A model generated the notes under the pieces. That model saw nothing but the letters and a program-made list of their open reading frames with translations. It made no database searches and was not told the DNA's origin. Of a stretch of DNA of 64,000 bases, positions 23,962 to 33,479 are shown one piece after another (the stretch's first letter is position 1; each line of letters starts with the position of its first letter). The position numbers were made by a program, and so were the translations under genes. Source of the DNA: Streptomyces sp. NBC_01244 (GTDB lineage Bacteria; Actinomycetota; Actinomycetes; Streptomycetales; Streptomycetaceae); assembly GCF_035987325.1 (NCBI RefSeq), contig NZ_CP108488.1, forward strand, positions 7,006,001 through 7,070,000. The letters run 5' to 3'.

Positions 23962-26900
23962 TTAGCGAAGGCCGCGCTCCATTGCGTCGGCGTAGAGCCG
24001 AGCACCGGAGATCTTCGGGTGGAAGGATTTCATCGATGGCTGGATGCCGCCGTTGTCGTATTCCGACTTGCCCGACTCCACGATGCCGTTGATGGTCTCC
24101 GGGTCACCACAGATCGCCTTGCCGGCGAACTCTGTGGTCGGGTCGATGAAGGTCGCTCCCGCGGCGGCGGCGGCGTTGCCCATTTCCTTGGCCAGGTGCG
24201 GGGCGATGACGTCGTTCAGCCACGGGGCCTCCTCGGTGCCGATGCCCGGCATGCACTGGCCGTTGCCCGAGAGCAGCTTGGGGTAGCCCATAAGAACAAT
24301 CTTGGCGTTAGGTGCCCTGACTTTGATCTGATTCAGTGCCTTGGTGATACGCGGCTTGACCTCGTCGGTGATCCAGGCCGGCATGAAGTTCTTGAGCGGG
24401 CCGCTCATCTGGCCGGTCTTGTCACCGTTGTCCGGGTTAACCTTCTCGATCTCCGCGTCCTGGCACTGCTTCAGGCCGGCGGCGTAGACGCACTCCTGGA
24501 ACACGGGAGTGAAGAGGGAGTCGTTGCCGCCGATGGCGAGAGTGACCATGTTGGTGTTCTGGTCGAGGTAGCCGAGGTCGATCTGTGGCAGGGAGTCGCT
24601 GTTGTACTGCGTCTTCCCGCCGGACCAGATGTTGTACGTGCGGGCACCGGAGCACGCGAGGAACGATAGGTCGACGTTGCCGTACCCGTCGGCGATGGCG
24701 CCGATGGAGTTGAGGTTGCCGGGCAGCTTGGTCTGGCGGATCCAGGCGTGCTTGGATCGGTGGCAGCCGTTGCCGGTCTGTGATCCGGTCTCCTCTCGGT
24801 AGTCAGTCTCCTTGTAGTAGTCCTTTCCGCCCTCGGTATCGGCGCCTTCGCCGGAGGCGAAGGAGTCACCGAGGCCGACCACGTGCGTGGGCTTTGAGCC
24901 CAGCGGCTGGAAGGCGACGGCGTCCCAGGCGATGTCCCTGCCCTCTTCCTGGGTGATGTTCGACAGGGACACCGATGCCTGGCCGGTGAAGTTGAACGTA
25001 CCCAGGGAGCGCCACTCGTTGGAGCGTATGCGCTGCGGCGCGACACGGTGCGGCGACTGCGAGTCGGTCCCGGACACCGTGTACTTCGCCTGCTGGGAGC
25101 GGGCGGCGATGCTTGGCATGTGGACCAGGACGCGGTTCCAGCCCGTGACGGAGGCTGGGGCGATCCAGTTGCCTGTGACCTTCATTCGGTCTGCCTCGGC
25201 GGCGCCCGCCTTGCGGGTGGTGCTGAACCACATGTGGTTGCCGTATCCGGCGCTCAGCTGGTGGGTGTCCATGCGGCCGGACGCGGTGGCGAAGTCGAAG
25301 CCGAACGAGCCGCCGCTCACCCCGTTTGCCCAGCATCGCCGTGCCTCACTGCCAGCCAGCGGAGTGCCCGTGTTGACGTTGTCCACGACCACCGTTCCGG
25401 ACGGGAGTCCGGAGCTGCAGCGCGGCAGGTGTGAGTTACCGTCCGCCTCCTCGGGATAGGTGCTGTTGAAGCGGAACAGCTCCTTACCGCACTCGTCGAA
25501 CTCGCACTTCTTCCACTCCACCTTGCTGTTCCACCAGCACCGGAGGTCGGTGCGCTGGCAAGCGCCTGTGGCGGGAGAGTCGTTGGTGGCGCCGTCCTTG
25601 ATCTTGGTGGGGTCGCACTCGTTGGCGCTGCTGCAGAACAGGGCGACCGGAGGCTTGACGGTCGTACGGTTCATGGCGGTGGTCCACCATGCAGGCCGGT
25701 AGCCGTGGACCATCTTGCCCGGCTCTTCCATGGCCTCGAGCGGGCGGGCCGCCCAGCCGAGGACCTTTTCCGGGTACGGCCAGTACTGCGGCCGCGAGGC
25801 GTGGCTGTAGTCGTCGCCGCCCGCCGAGTTCTCCAGGAACGGTGTGCGGTTCGGCTTGTACGTGGGGTTGGCAGGGTTGTTGGCCCAGCCGACGCCCCAC
25901 TTGCCGGCGTTCGTACCGGAGTCCGACTGCGGGTAGAAGCCGGAGTTGTACGCCCACAGGGCGAAGAACCAGTTTTCCAGACCCTTCGGGTCGCCGTTGT
26001 TGACGATCAACCCGGCGTTACGGGTCTGGTTCCACTTCTCGGCGAGGATGTTGACGCCAGCCGCGACGTTCGCGGTGTAGTCCAGCGCCACGGCCTCCTG
26101 GTAGGCGCGCGGCTTGGACGGGCGGATCGATCCATCTTCGTACGGCTTATTCGGCAGGCGCATGCCGTCGGTGACCTGCGTGATGCCGTACCCGCAGTCG
26201 GCTGCCTTCCAGTTGATCGCCCACGGGTCGCTGACCTGGCCGTGCGCGTCATGCTTGATGCCGTAGTAGTTGCCGATCAGGCTGTTGGCGGTGGTGCCAG
26301 GCGCCGCAAAGCGTGTGGCCTGCCACATGTTGGACTCCTGGGCGGTGATGCCAAGGAACACCTGGGCGGGGATACGCCCGCCGCCGGACAGGGGCGTGAG
26401 CCCGCCGACAAGGGCATGGGGGTTGTAGGCGCCCATGCCCATGTTCTTCCAGTTCGCCTGCCGGTAGACCTGCTGGTCGAGGGTGCTCTCGATAGCGCGG
26501 TTCACGGCCCACTCGATCTGGCGGGGCTTGGGCTGGAACGCCTGCTTCTGCGGGTTGCCGCGCTCCACCGCACAGGTGCGGACGTCCTCGGGCTCCGCGA
26601 TGGACGTCCAGGCCGGCGAGGATGCGGCGGCCAGCGAGGCCGTCTCGGGCTGCGTCGACGTCTTCTTGGTGTCCGTGGGGCTGAGGCCACTGGGGGCGGG
26701 CGAGTTCCCGGCGCCCTCGCTTGGGTCTGGGTTGACGGGGGTCTCGGCCGGGTTGGCCTCCATCACCGGCTTGTTGCCCGTTGGCAGGTGATGCAGGCGG
26801 ATCTTGGCGGTGCGGGCGTTCTCCTCCACACGAATGCGGTGATCCTTGCCGTCCGCCCACGCGGCGTTGACCGTCGCCCGGCCGGTCGTGGAGGCGGTCG

Positions 26901-27981
26901 CGTCCTTGTCGACGCCGCCGGGGTTTTTGATGCCCTTGGGCAGGGATCCGACCGTCTTCGCCTTACCGGTGATGATCGCCGTGCCGTCGGCCGTGCGGGT
27001 GAGGTCGAATTCGGTGAGCTCACCCTCCGCCACGATCTGGGCGTTGCCGCCGCCGGGCGAGAGGTACTTCACTTTCGATTTCGACCTGGGGGCCCCGGCC
27101 GCCCCGCCGCCCGCGCCGGTCTCGGCCGCGGTGTGCTGCCGGTCGAGGAAGGCGACGCCGCCTTCGGCGGTGACGGACAGATTGAAGGGCACGTCGTCCG
27201 TCGCGGCGAGGTGCTCGGTGGTCCCGTCGGTGTTGACCTTCACCACCGCGTTACCCTGCGCCGCGAGAATGCCGCGCTTGGTGGGGACGGCGGAGGTGAT
27301 CTGGCCCTTGAGCTTGATCGGAGCGGACGTCTTGCCCGTACGGGCGTCCACGCCGACCAGACGGGTCTCGCTCTTGTCCGGTGTCGTCTTCTCGTCCGAG
27401 AACTGCGAAATGACGGCAGTGTCGCCGGTACCACAGCCAGGGGAGAAGTACGCGAGGCTCGCCTGGTACGGAAGCTTCGCGACCGCTCCGGTGGTCAGGT
27501 CGACGGTGGCCGTGAAGGCGCCGCGTGCCATCAGGTCCAGCTTGTTGGTGAACGTACGCGGAGCGTAGGCGACGAGTGCGTGCTTGCCGGACTCGGTGAC
27601 ACAGGCGTTGCCGATCCAGGTGTCGGTTTCGATAAAACCCGGTTCCACCAGTGTCGCGGCGGTCTTCCACTGGTATCCGTCCGCCTCGTCGGCGATCATC
27701 AGATGGAATCCGCTGGCGTCACCGATCGTGGTCCAGGCCTTGTCGCGGGACTTCTTGTAGTCGGGGCCGAGGATCTTGCTCCGCTGGTCGGCCGGGACGC
27801 GGTCCCTGTTCCCTTCCTTGTCCTCCGGGGCGGTGAGCTCGGGCGATTCGCTCCAGCCGGAGCTGGAGCCGGCCGGTGGACTTGCGGCTATGGCCTGCGT
27901 GGCAGTGCCGAACGCGATGACCGAGGCGAGGGCGCAGGACACTGGGACATGCGCGGCTCTTACAAGCCGACGTATGCGCAT
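23962..27981 (-). CDS. Giant secreted multidomain protein 1 (transglycosylase-like plus SGNH hydrolase)
   Basis: 1339 residues from ATG 27981 (AAGGA 9 bases upstream). Signal peptide 1-33 ending ATQAIAA. Residues about 35-430 form a repetitive beta-rich region, propeller-like (WTTIGDASGFHLMIADE, IGNACVTESGKHALVAYAP), followed by a Thr/Pro/Ser linker. About 500-800: lytic-transglycosylase-like domain with candidate catalytic Glu549 in ITAQESNMWQ, CGYGITQV and ALWAYNSGF. About 870-1030: many Cys residues and a golvesin-C-like beta domain ending IAWDAVAFQPL. About 1035-1339: SGNH/GDSL hydrolase with GLGDSFASGEG (Ser1040), IGGNDSLF and FHPKISG (block V His). Probably an exported cell-wall or polysaccharide-active enzyme. 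It is paralogous, collinear and inverted relative to 38685-42779. Confidence 0.85.
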   Translation of the reverse strand: MRIRRLVRAAHVPVSCALASVIAFGTATQAIAASPPAGSSSGWSESPELTAPEDKEGNRDRVPADQRSKILGPDYKKSRDKAWTTIGDASGFHLMIADEADGYQWKTAATLVEPGFIETDTWIGNACVTESGKHALVAYAPRTFTNKLDLMARGAFTATVDLTTGAVAKLPYQASLAYFSPGCGTGDTAVISQFSDEKTTPDKSETRLVGVDARTGKTSAPIKLKGQITSAVPTKRGILAAQGNAVVKVNTDGTTEHLAATDDVPFNLSVTAEGGVAFLDRQHTAAETGAGGGAAGAPRSKSKVKYLSPGGGNAQIVAEGELTEFDLTRTADGTAIITGKAKTVGSLPKGIKNPGGVDKDATASTTGRATVNAAWADGKDHRIRVEENARTAKIRLHHLPTGNKPVMEANPAETPVNPDPSEGAGNSPAPSGLSPTDTKKTSTQPETASLAAASSPAWTSIAEPEDVRTCAVERGNPQKQAFQPKPRQIEWAVNRAIESTLDQQVYRQANWKNMGMGAYNPHALVGGLTPLSGGGRIPAQVFLGITAQESNMWQATRFAAPGTTANSLIGNYYGIKHDAHGQVSDPWAINWKAADCGYGITQVTDGMRLPNKPYEDGSIRPSKPRAYQEAVALDYTANVAAGVNILAEKWNQTRNAGLIVNNGDPKGLENWFFALWAYNSGFYPQSDSGTNAGKWGVGWANNPANPTYKPNRTPFLENSAGGDDYSHASRPQYWPYPEKVLGWAARPLEAMEEPGKMVHGYRPAWWTTAMNRTTVKPPVALFCSSANECDPTKIKDGATNDSPATGACQRTDLRCWWNSKVEWKKCEFDECGKELFRFNSTYPEEADGNSHLPRCSSGLPSGTVVVDNVNTGTPLAGSEARRCWANGVSGGSFGFDFATASGRMDTHQLSAGYGNHMWFSTTRKAGAAEADRMKVTGNWIAPASVTGWNRVLVHMPSIAARSQQAKYTVSGTDSQSPHRVAPQRIRSNEWRSLGTFNFTGQASVSLSNITQEEGRDIAWDAVAFQPLGSKPTHVVGLGDSFASGEGADTEGGKDYYKETDYREETGSQTGNGCHRSKHAWIRQTKLPGNLNSIGAIADGYGNVDLSFLACSGARTYNIWSGGKTQYNSDSLPQIDLGYLDQNTNMVTLAIGGNDSLFTPVFQECVYAAGLKQCQDAEIEKVNPDNGDKTGQMSGPLKNFMPAWITDEVKPRITKALNQIKVRAPNAKIVLMGYPKLLSGNGQCMPGIGTEEAPWLNDVIAPHLAKEMGNAAAAAGATFIDPTTEFAGKAICGDPETINGIVESGKSEYDNGGIQPSMKSFHPKISGARLYADAMERGLR

Positions 27982-28114
27982 CAAAGAAATTCCTTGGGTT
28001 GTGGTCGGATAACGAAGGCCACCCGCCGGGGATCAGGACGCCAAGCACACCGATTGGCCTGTCACCTTGCTGCTATGGGCGGTGAGTTGAGGCATGCCCG
28101 GTGGTTGTGTGTGG

Positions 28115-28372
28115 GTCAGGGTGGTCGCTGCCATGGGGTGGTGCCGGTGATCTGGTGCCCGGTGGCGTGGCGTTCGGTCATCTCGGGCGGGTGTACAGGT
28201 GGCGGCAGGGGCGGAATTGGGGTGAGATTCGGCTGAGGGAGGCGAGGAAACTCTGCGCGCCTCCGACGCTGCGGAAGCCCTTCATGGCCCGCTCTCGTTC
28301 CCGAGTAGGCAGATCGGGGTTTTCCGCCCGGTTGCTCAGATATTTCGCGGAGCGGTGCTCGGCTGACGACGT
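28115..28372 (-). pseudogene. IS6-family transposase, C-terminal fragment
   Basis: Minus-strand frames encode EHRSAKYLSNRAENPDLP, RERERAMKGFRSVGGAQSF and LASLSRISPQFRPCRHLY, the conserved end of IS6-family DDE transposases. It continues after a one-base shift as PEMTERHATGHQITGTTPW to a TGA at 28115-28117. The catalytic N-terminal half is missing. It lies just upstream of giant gene 1. Confidence 0.75.
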
Positions 28373-28764
28373 GACCTGGGGTCCCCGCAGACCCCGATCA
28401 TCTACCTGACAAGCCCCCGCAGACGAGCGCACTCACGACCGCTGATGCGCGGCGCTTTCTTGCACGATGTTTTCAAGGGAGTATTCCTTGCTTGGCAGAT
28501 ATGGGGACTCGCTACGCAAGGCCGTCCGTGGACGAGGCCGGATGGGGAAGTGGCCGGGCAACACGGACGGCTTCGCGAACGAGGAACTCGGGGCGCTGCG
28601 CCTTCTGGTGCAGCACTGGGCTCGGGGGACATCGAAGGGTCGCGCACCAGGAGTTGGCCGCAGCTCGCGTCGGTGAAACGGACTACTCGCTATCGAAAGC
28701 AGCACTGCTCTGCGCTCAGATCTGTGAACCGGAGCCGTCAGCTGAGCGCTTGCCTGCCGGACAA
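28373..28764. other. Non-coding stretch left of the inverted repeat
   Basis: About 390 bp between the IS6 fragment and the left copy of the 280-bp inverted repeat. Open frames exist on both strands but none shows family resemblance or a ribosome-binding site; probably decayed mobile DNA. Confidence 0.4.
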
Positions 28765-29040
28765 GCTGACGCAGGCTAAGCCTCTGACGGTCGTCGATCA
28801 AAGGGTTTCCAGTCCGTGGATTGTTCCCGAACCGCCTTTGGCTGACAGTCGCCCTGCGGCCGCAGCGCACCTGCCACCCTAATAGTCAGCGCACGCAGGA
28901 GCTTTAAGTCTGATCGACTAGATAGAACTGCAACCTCCGGATAAACCAGTTGGCCTGTACTCGCCTCCTCACCCTGCGCCGCAGTCAGGGCCGGCTCGCC
29001 TCCGGCTTAGCTGGCGATGGCGAGGTTGCGTGGGCGTCCG
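28765..29040. repeat. Left copy of a ~280-bp inverted repeat
   Basis: Reads on the plus strand what 36597-36876 reads on the minus strand. Shared blocks include CTCTGACGGTCGT, GATCAAAGGGTTTCCAG, GGCTGACAGTCGCCCT, the exact CAACCTCCGGATAAACCAGT followed by TGGCCTG, GCAGTCAGGGC and GGCGATGGCGAGGTTGCG. Identity by eye is high with scattered substitutions, so the duplication is not recent. One edge encodes ...RPRNLAIAS then a stop on the minus strand, like a transposase C-terminus. Confidence 0.85.
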
Positions 29041-29096
29041 CCCTTCTTCACGCCCGGTGCGATTTCTCGGGTTCGGGACAGTGGTTTGGGAGACAG

Positions 29097-29316
29097 TGAG
29101 CCTTTTCCAACCTCACTTTGAGCTGGTCAGATGAAGGGTGAGGACGGCCGGGACGAGGTTGGTGATCCGGGTGGTTGAGCACCGCAGTTTGCGGAGGAGT
29201 CGCCAGGCCTTGAGGGTGGCGACGGCCTGCTCGACGAAAGCTCGGATCTTGGCCTGCCCCGTTCTCAGGGAGCATTCGCCCGCAGCCGATGCACACGGAG
29301 CACCGGGGCGGCGCAC
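29097..29316 (-). mobile_element. IS5-group (DDE_Tnp_4-like) transposase 3' fragment with IS end
   Basis: The minus strand encodes KIRAFVEQAVATLKAWRLLR followed by KLRCSTTRITNLV, the C-terminal signature of the small IS5-type transposase. Just beyond it lies TGAGCCTTTTCCAACCTCA (29096-29114), nearly the same terminal repeat as at 43431 and 44788. Only the last ~220 bp of the IS remain. Confidence 0.78.
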
Positions 29317-29333
29317 TTTCCAGCCAAAATCAG

Positions 29334-30180
29334 CTACACCACCCCACGGGGCGCCATCTGCGTGTGAAAATCCTTCGCACGCGAATGATCTAAGGTGAAC
29401 GGATTCCCAATGAAGTTATCAAGCGCCTCTGGTGACTCGCTGTGAGTGTGCCAGCCGAACGTGGCTGGGCCGGGCGGCACGGTGACTTCGACTGTGCGGA
29501 CATCGCAGATGAGGGCCGACAAGACGTTCAGGCGGTGGCCTGCGAGGGCAATGACGGCCTGCCTCCTGTGGCCCTTGCCCTCGGCCCTCTTACGGTCGAA
29601 GAAGGCCTTCACATTGGGGCGGCAGCGGGCGGCGACCATCGCGGACATGTAGACAGCCCGCAGCAGGCGTCGGTATCGGCGCGGGCTTCGCATGTTGCCG
29701 CTGATCCATCCCGAGTCCCTCGGGACGGGAGCCAGGTCGGCGACGCTGGCGAGGCGGTCGGAGGTGCCGAAGACGCTCATGTCGCCGCCGGTGTGGGCGA
29801 TGAACTCTGCTCCGAGGACAGGGGCGATGCCTGGCATGCTCAGAATGACCTCAGCGTGTCGGTAGTCGCGCAACCGGCCCTCGATCAGGGCGTCGATCTC
29901 AGCGATCTCCTCATCGAGGGCCATCACCTCCCTGGCAAGCTTGGCCACCACCGTGGCGGCCAGTTCCTCCCCGATCACAGCGGTGTGCTGGGCCTCGGCG
30001 GCCTCGACCGCGCTGCTGACAACGAGCTTGCAGTTGGGGACCTTCCGGTTCTTCAGCTACTCCGCGAGCCGGTTCTTGCCGATCGGGCGCAGGGCAGCCG
30101 ACAGCTTGCGCGTTCCAGAGGCATCGGTCACCACGGAGTGGTTATCGGCCTTGCCCGCATCCCGGCCCAGAGTTCGGGCA
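29334..30180 (-). pseudogene. Degenerate IS110-family transposase
   Basis: A single minus-strand frame shows an N-terminal relic (DAGKADNHSVVTDASGTRKL, around 30170), a junction to RPIGKNRLAE, an in-frame TAG at 30057-30059 where relatives have Trp (LAEWLKNRK), then KNRKVPNCK, EAAEAQHTAVIGEELAATVV and the C-terminal PF02371-like domain (EVILSMPGIAPVLGAEFIA, TSDRLASVADLAPVPRDSG). About 180 residues between the N-terminal DEDD domain and the coiled segment are missing compared with intact members. The internal deletion, nonsense codon and altered C-terminal tail mean it is inactive. Confidence 0.82.
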
Positions 30181-30415
30181 CGGCCACCGCCGAAGTCGTT
30201 CCAGTACCGACCCCAGTAGACGACCTCGCCAGCGTGTCCTTACCGAACGATCTTGTCGCGCGCATCTCATGAGTGGTCGAGTCGTCGCGGGATGCCGGGC
30301 GGTCAATCCGTTCAAGCCACCAGAAGACTGGTGAACGCAAAGCCACACCCGGCATCCCTGGGTCCCCGACCCTACGAGTGACCGGAATCAATCCACCAAG
30401 AACGTAAGGACAAAA

Positions 30416-30895
30416 ATGCGTAGAGCAATCACAGTAGCGGTCGGGATTTCGGCCGCACTTGCTGTGTCGTTGGGCAGCGCCTCTGTCGCGTCAGCCGAGG
30501 ATCCCGCAGGAGATTACTACAATCTGCATTACCCGGAAGCTTGCGATGACCCCTATAGATCCGGCTTCAAGTTTCACATTTACTATAATTCTGCACAAAG
30601 TGGCGCGTACAGGAATATTGGTTATTCCGTATATAACTTCGATGTATTGCGGGATGGTAGTGGCAGCTACTACCCACTTAGATTCTGCTCTGGAGGCGTT
30701 AGTAGCCCATGGCCTGGGTCAGGGCAAAGAATCAAGAACAACGCCGCGTCGGGTGAGAATGAGCACTACAAATATACGGCTCGGGTTTACTTCTCTAGTG
30801 GCTACAAAGGGGTTTATGACGCCATGGCGCCCTATCAGCATATCGATCAATTCGTGAACGTCTACAACGAAAACGCATCCTTCGCGTGGGCCTGA
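30416..30895 (+). CDS. Small secreted protein of unknown function
   Basis: 159 residues from ATG 30416, AAGGA 5 bases upstream. Signal peptide MRRAITVAVGISAALAV...ASA, cleaved near residue 27. The mature ~132 residues are Tyr/Asn/Ser-rich with two Cys (EACDD, RFCSGG) that could form one disulfide. Probable beta-rich exoprotein; no family recognised. Base composition is clearly lower in GC than its surroundings, with A/T third positions common in the mature part, consistent with acquisition. 58 bp downstream begins the membrane-anchored protein at 30954, probably co-transcribed. Confidence 0.75.
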   Translation: MRRAITVAVGISAALAVSLGSASVASAEDPAGDYYNLHYPEACDDPYRSGFKFHIYYNSAQSGAYRNIGYSVYNFDVLRDGSGSYYPLRFCSGGVSSPWPGSGQRIKNNAASGENEHYKYTARVYFSSGYKGVYDAMAPYQHIDQFVNVYNENASFAWA

Positions 30896-30953
30896 ATATT
30901 CGAATGGAAGCGCGGAAGTCCAAATTGCGACTCGGGGTTAGGGGAAAGAAGAA

Positions 30954-31847
30954 GTGAGCGTTAAGAGAATGGCTATCAAGGTGGCAATTCCGGTACTGGC
31001 GGCTGCTGGGGTAGGAGCAGCCGCCATCGCCGGGTGGTCGGCGGACGCGCCCTCGGGCAACGGCAAGTCATCGTCGGCTGGCTTGGCTGGCCAAGCGGCG
31101 CCGGCCATGCCGCAGGCATACGTCGGGGATCCGGGAAATCCCGCGACGTGGAGACTGCCTATCGAGGCGTACATGCCGACCAGGGCGGAGACCCGGCTTA
31201 TCAGCGGGGCGCGGGACAGTCTGATCGACGAGTGCATGAAGGGCGCTGGTTATGAGAAGTGGTCTCCGGCGCCGGATCTGCCTACTCTGGGCGGCAAGAC
31301 GCTGACAGACTGGCGGTACGGGATCCACGACGCCGAGAAGGCAGCCGAGCGGGGCTACCACCCGGACGCCGCCGAGCAGAAAGCTTACGACGAGGCCCAA
31401 TTGGTGGGGGCTGTGGATATCTCCGGCGCGGACGAGGGGACCCTGAGGGGCTGCGTCCAAGCGGCCGACGGACAGGTCCCTGCAGCGCAGCCGAATCCTT
31501 TGGTGCAAAAGATCAATGGCGAAGTGCACAAGAAGGCGGCCAAGAACCCGAAGGTGATTGCGGTGTTCGCCAAGTGGTCGTCGTGCATGAAGGCAAAGGG
31601 TTACTCGTACGAGAAGCCGATGGATGCCAATGACGACCCGCGCTTCTCCGACCCTTACAAGGTGACAGAGCTGGAGATCGCCACTGCGAAGGCCGACGTC
31701 GCGTGCAGGGACCTCCACGACGTCGAGAAGATCTGGTTCGATAGTGAGGTTCCGCTTCAGCAGCAATCCATCAAGGAGAACCAAGCCCCCTTGGACGGGG
31801 TGAAGGCGGAGAACAAGTCTGCGGTCGACAAGGCGTCCCGCCTCTAA
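30954..31847 (+). CDS. Membrane-anchored extracytoplasmic protein, paralogue of the ABC-operon lipoprotein
   Basis: 297 residues from GTG 30954 (ATG 30969 possible). The N-terminal hydrophobic helix (VAIPVLAAAGVGAAAIAGW) acts as signal or anchor; no lipobox. The mature part has LPIEAYMPTRAE, LIDECMKGAGYE, WSSCMKAKGYSYEKP and ATAKADVACRDL. The same Cys-containing pattern (DRECMKEQG, WSKCMKDSGFSYPDP, VAVADATCKRR) is seen in the lipoprotein at 48760-49689, so they share a family I cannot name. It is found here beside a small secreted protein, while the other sits in an exporter operon; a shared role in handling exported proteins is inference. Confidence 0.75.
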   Translation: MSVKRMAIKVAIPVLAAAGVGAAAIAGWSADAPSGNGKSSSAGLAGQAAPAMPQAYVGDPGNPATWRLPIEAYMPTRAETRLISGARDSLIDECMKGAGYEKWSPAPDLPTLGGKTLTDWRYGIHDAEKAAERGYHPDAAEQKAYDEAQLVGAVDISGADEGTLRGCVQAADGQVPAAQPNPLVQKINGEVHKKAAKNPKVIAVFAKWSSCMKAKGYSYEKPMDANDDPRFSDPYKVTELEIATAKADVACRDLHDVEKIWFDSEVPLQQQSIKENQAPLDGVKAENKSAVDKASRL

Positions 31848-32188
31848 CCTCCGGATCGCATATTTGGCCTGAACGGACCTGTCGGATTCCACAGGCTGCG
31901 AGAGAGCCCAAAAAGCGGGGGTTGGACATTACGGACTCGACGGCGAATGGCGGAACGCTCATGTACCGCCTGATCGGCCGAAAGACTACAGGTACTCCAT
32001 CAACCGACAAGTCACCAATCGTCGCGGCACCAAGCTGATGATTGTGCTCGGGGTCCCGTCGATCGCAGCGATGAGAACGGTCGGCTCGAAGTGGACGAGA
32101 GCTTGGTGAACCGGGTGGCCACCGCCCGGGAAGCCTGACTGCTCATAGCGTGCCGTCGTGAGCGCGGCCAGAGCGGGCTCCCGGGCTT
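31848..32188. other. 341-bp non-coding stretch before the IS5-like element
   Basis: No supported gene. Short frames on both strands carry no signals I recognise. Ends at the left inverted repeat of the IS. Confidence 0.4.
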
Positions 32189-32231
32189 TAAGACGTCGTA
32201 TCTTATGGTGTGATCGTTCGTTGAACCGTGC

Positions 32232-33055
32232 ATGACGGATCTGGTTGAGCGGCTGGTGCCGGACGAGTTGTGGGTGTTGTTCCGGCGGGTGGTGCCGCCG
32301 ACGGAGGTCATACGTCCGCAAGGTGGCGGCCGGCGTCGAGCGGGTGACCGCGAGGTATTGGCCGCGATCATCTTCGTGGCAACCTCGGGCTGCACATGGC
32401 GGCAGCTACCGCCGGTGTTCGGCCCGAGCTGGCAGACGGTCTACCGACGCTTCGCCCAGTGGAGCCGGGCCCGGGTCTGGGCCCGCCTCCACCGCATCAT
32501 CCTCGACGAACTCGGGGCCCGCGGGGAACTGGACTGGTCGCGCTGCGCGATCGATTCGGTCAGCATGCGGGCCGCAAAAAGGGGGCCTCTGACGGGACCG
32601 AATCCGACCGACCGTGGCAAGCATGGATCGAAAATCCACCTGATCACCGACCGGAACGGACTGCCGCTCTCGCTGGGCATTTCCGGCGCGAACATGCACG
32701 ATAGCCTTGGTCTAGAACCGCTCGTGCGGGGTATCCCGCCGATCCGGTCCCATCGAGGGCCGCGTCGACGGCGCCCCGTCAGGCTCCACGGAGACAAGGG
32801 CTACGACTACGATCACCTGCGTCGTCGATGGCTCCGCAAACGCGGCATCCGCCATCGCATCGCCGCAAAGGCATCGAGTCCTCACAACGGCTCGGCCGCC
32901 ACCGATGGGTCGTCGAACGGACCGTGTCCTGGCTCGCCGGCTGCCGTCGGCTCCACCGCCGCTACGAGCGCAAGGCAGAACACTTCCTGGCCTTCGTCGG
33001 CATAGCCGCAGCTCTCATCTGTAACCGCCGATTGGCCACCCTGCTCAGGGCCTGA
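32232..33055 (+). pseudogene. IS5-family transposase with a single-base frameshift
   Basis: Starts ATG 32232: MTDLVERLVPDELWVLFRRV..., with the N-terminal HTH (VLAAIIFVATSGCTWRQLPP), first catalytic Asp region SRCAIDSVSMRAA, SKIHLITDRNGLP, second Asp HGDKGYDYDHLRR. At about 32864 the frame changes: relatives read IARKGIESSQRLGRHRW, and here one C seems lost so IAAKASSP... is read instead. The proper continuation (GIESSQRLGRHRWVVERTVSWL...) is intact in the -1 frame to TGA 33053-33055, including the final Glu. A programmed -1 shift is possible but a mutation is simpler. Confidence 0.82.
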
Positions 33056-33401
33056 GCCGGTTCTCCTGCACGTCGAAACAGACCAGTCCCATCGAGTCCG
33101 CCAAGTCCGCCGCGTAGGCCGAAGCTTCCTCGGCCCTGCTCCAGCCCATCCCGAAGTACATGAGCGGACCGCTTGCACTCTCGATCAACGGCCCGACCGA
33201 CCAGGGCGAGGTCTCATCCTCGTCCTCGGTGATGTCGCACCACCGCTCCAGCAGCGCGGCAACGTAAGCAGCAATGCGTTCAGACGGAGGCTCCAGGGCC
33301 TCACCGTCGAGATAACGGTCGTGCAAGACGTTGAAGACGCGGCCAGCGGTCTTGCCGTCCGCCGGTCGCTCGCCTTCCCAGACAGCCAGGTCGTAGCTCA
33401 T
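33045..33401 (-). CDS. 118-aa conserved protein of unknown function (possible immunity-type protein)
   Basis: 118 residues from ATG 33401: MSYDLAVWEGERPADGKTAG..., ending VCFDVQENRLRP. Acidic, soluble, no signal peptide; Trp/Tyr-rich with WCDITEDEDETSPWSVGPL and GPLMYFGMGWSRAEEASAYA. Similar stand-alone proteins are common in Streptomyces and are often found near toxin or effector genes; function is not established. Its last 11 bp overlap the transposase end on the opposite strand, and it lies inside the inverted repeats of the IS5-like element, as if carried by it. Confidence 0.65.
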   Translation of the reverse strand: MSYDLAVWEGERPADGKTAGRVFNVLHDRYLDGEALEPPSERIAAYVAALLERWCDITEDEDETSPWSVGPLIESASGPLMYFGMGWSRAEEASAYAADLADSMGLVCFDVQENRLRP

Positions 33402-33479
33402 GCCCGGAGACTTTCACACCACGCTGACACCCATCTGGCCCGGTCATCAGCACCCGCTAAGGCCAAAAGGAACGACGTC

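Noticed and set aside
30416..30895. Lactococcin 972-like bacteriocin, because of the nearby exporter-type proteins
   Set aside because: The mature sequence is longer and lacks the expected motif; only two Cys and no WNYG-type pattern.
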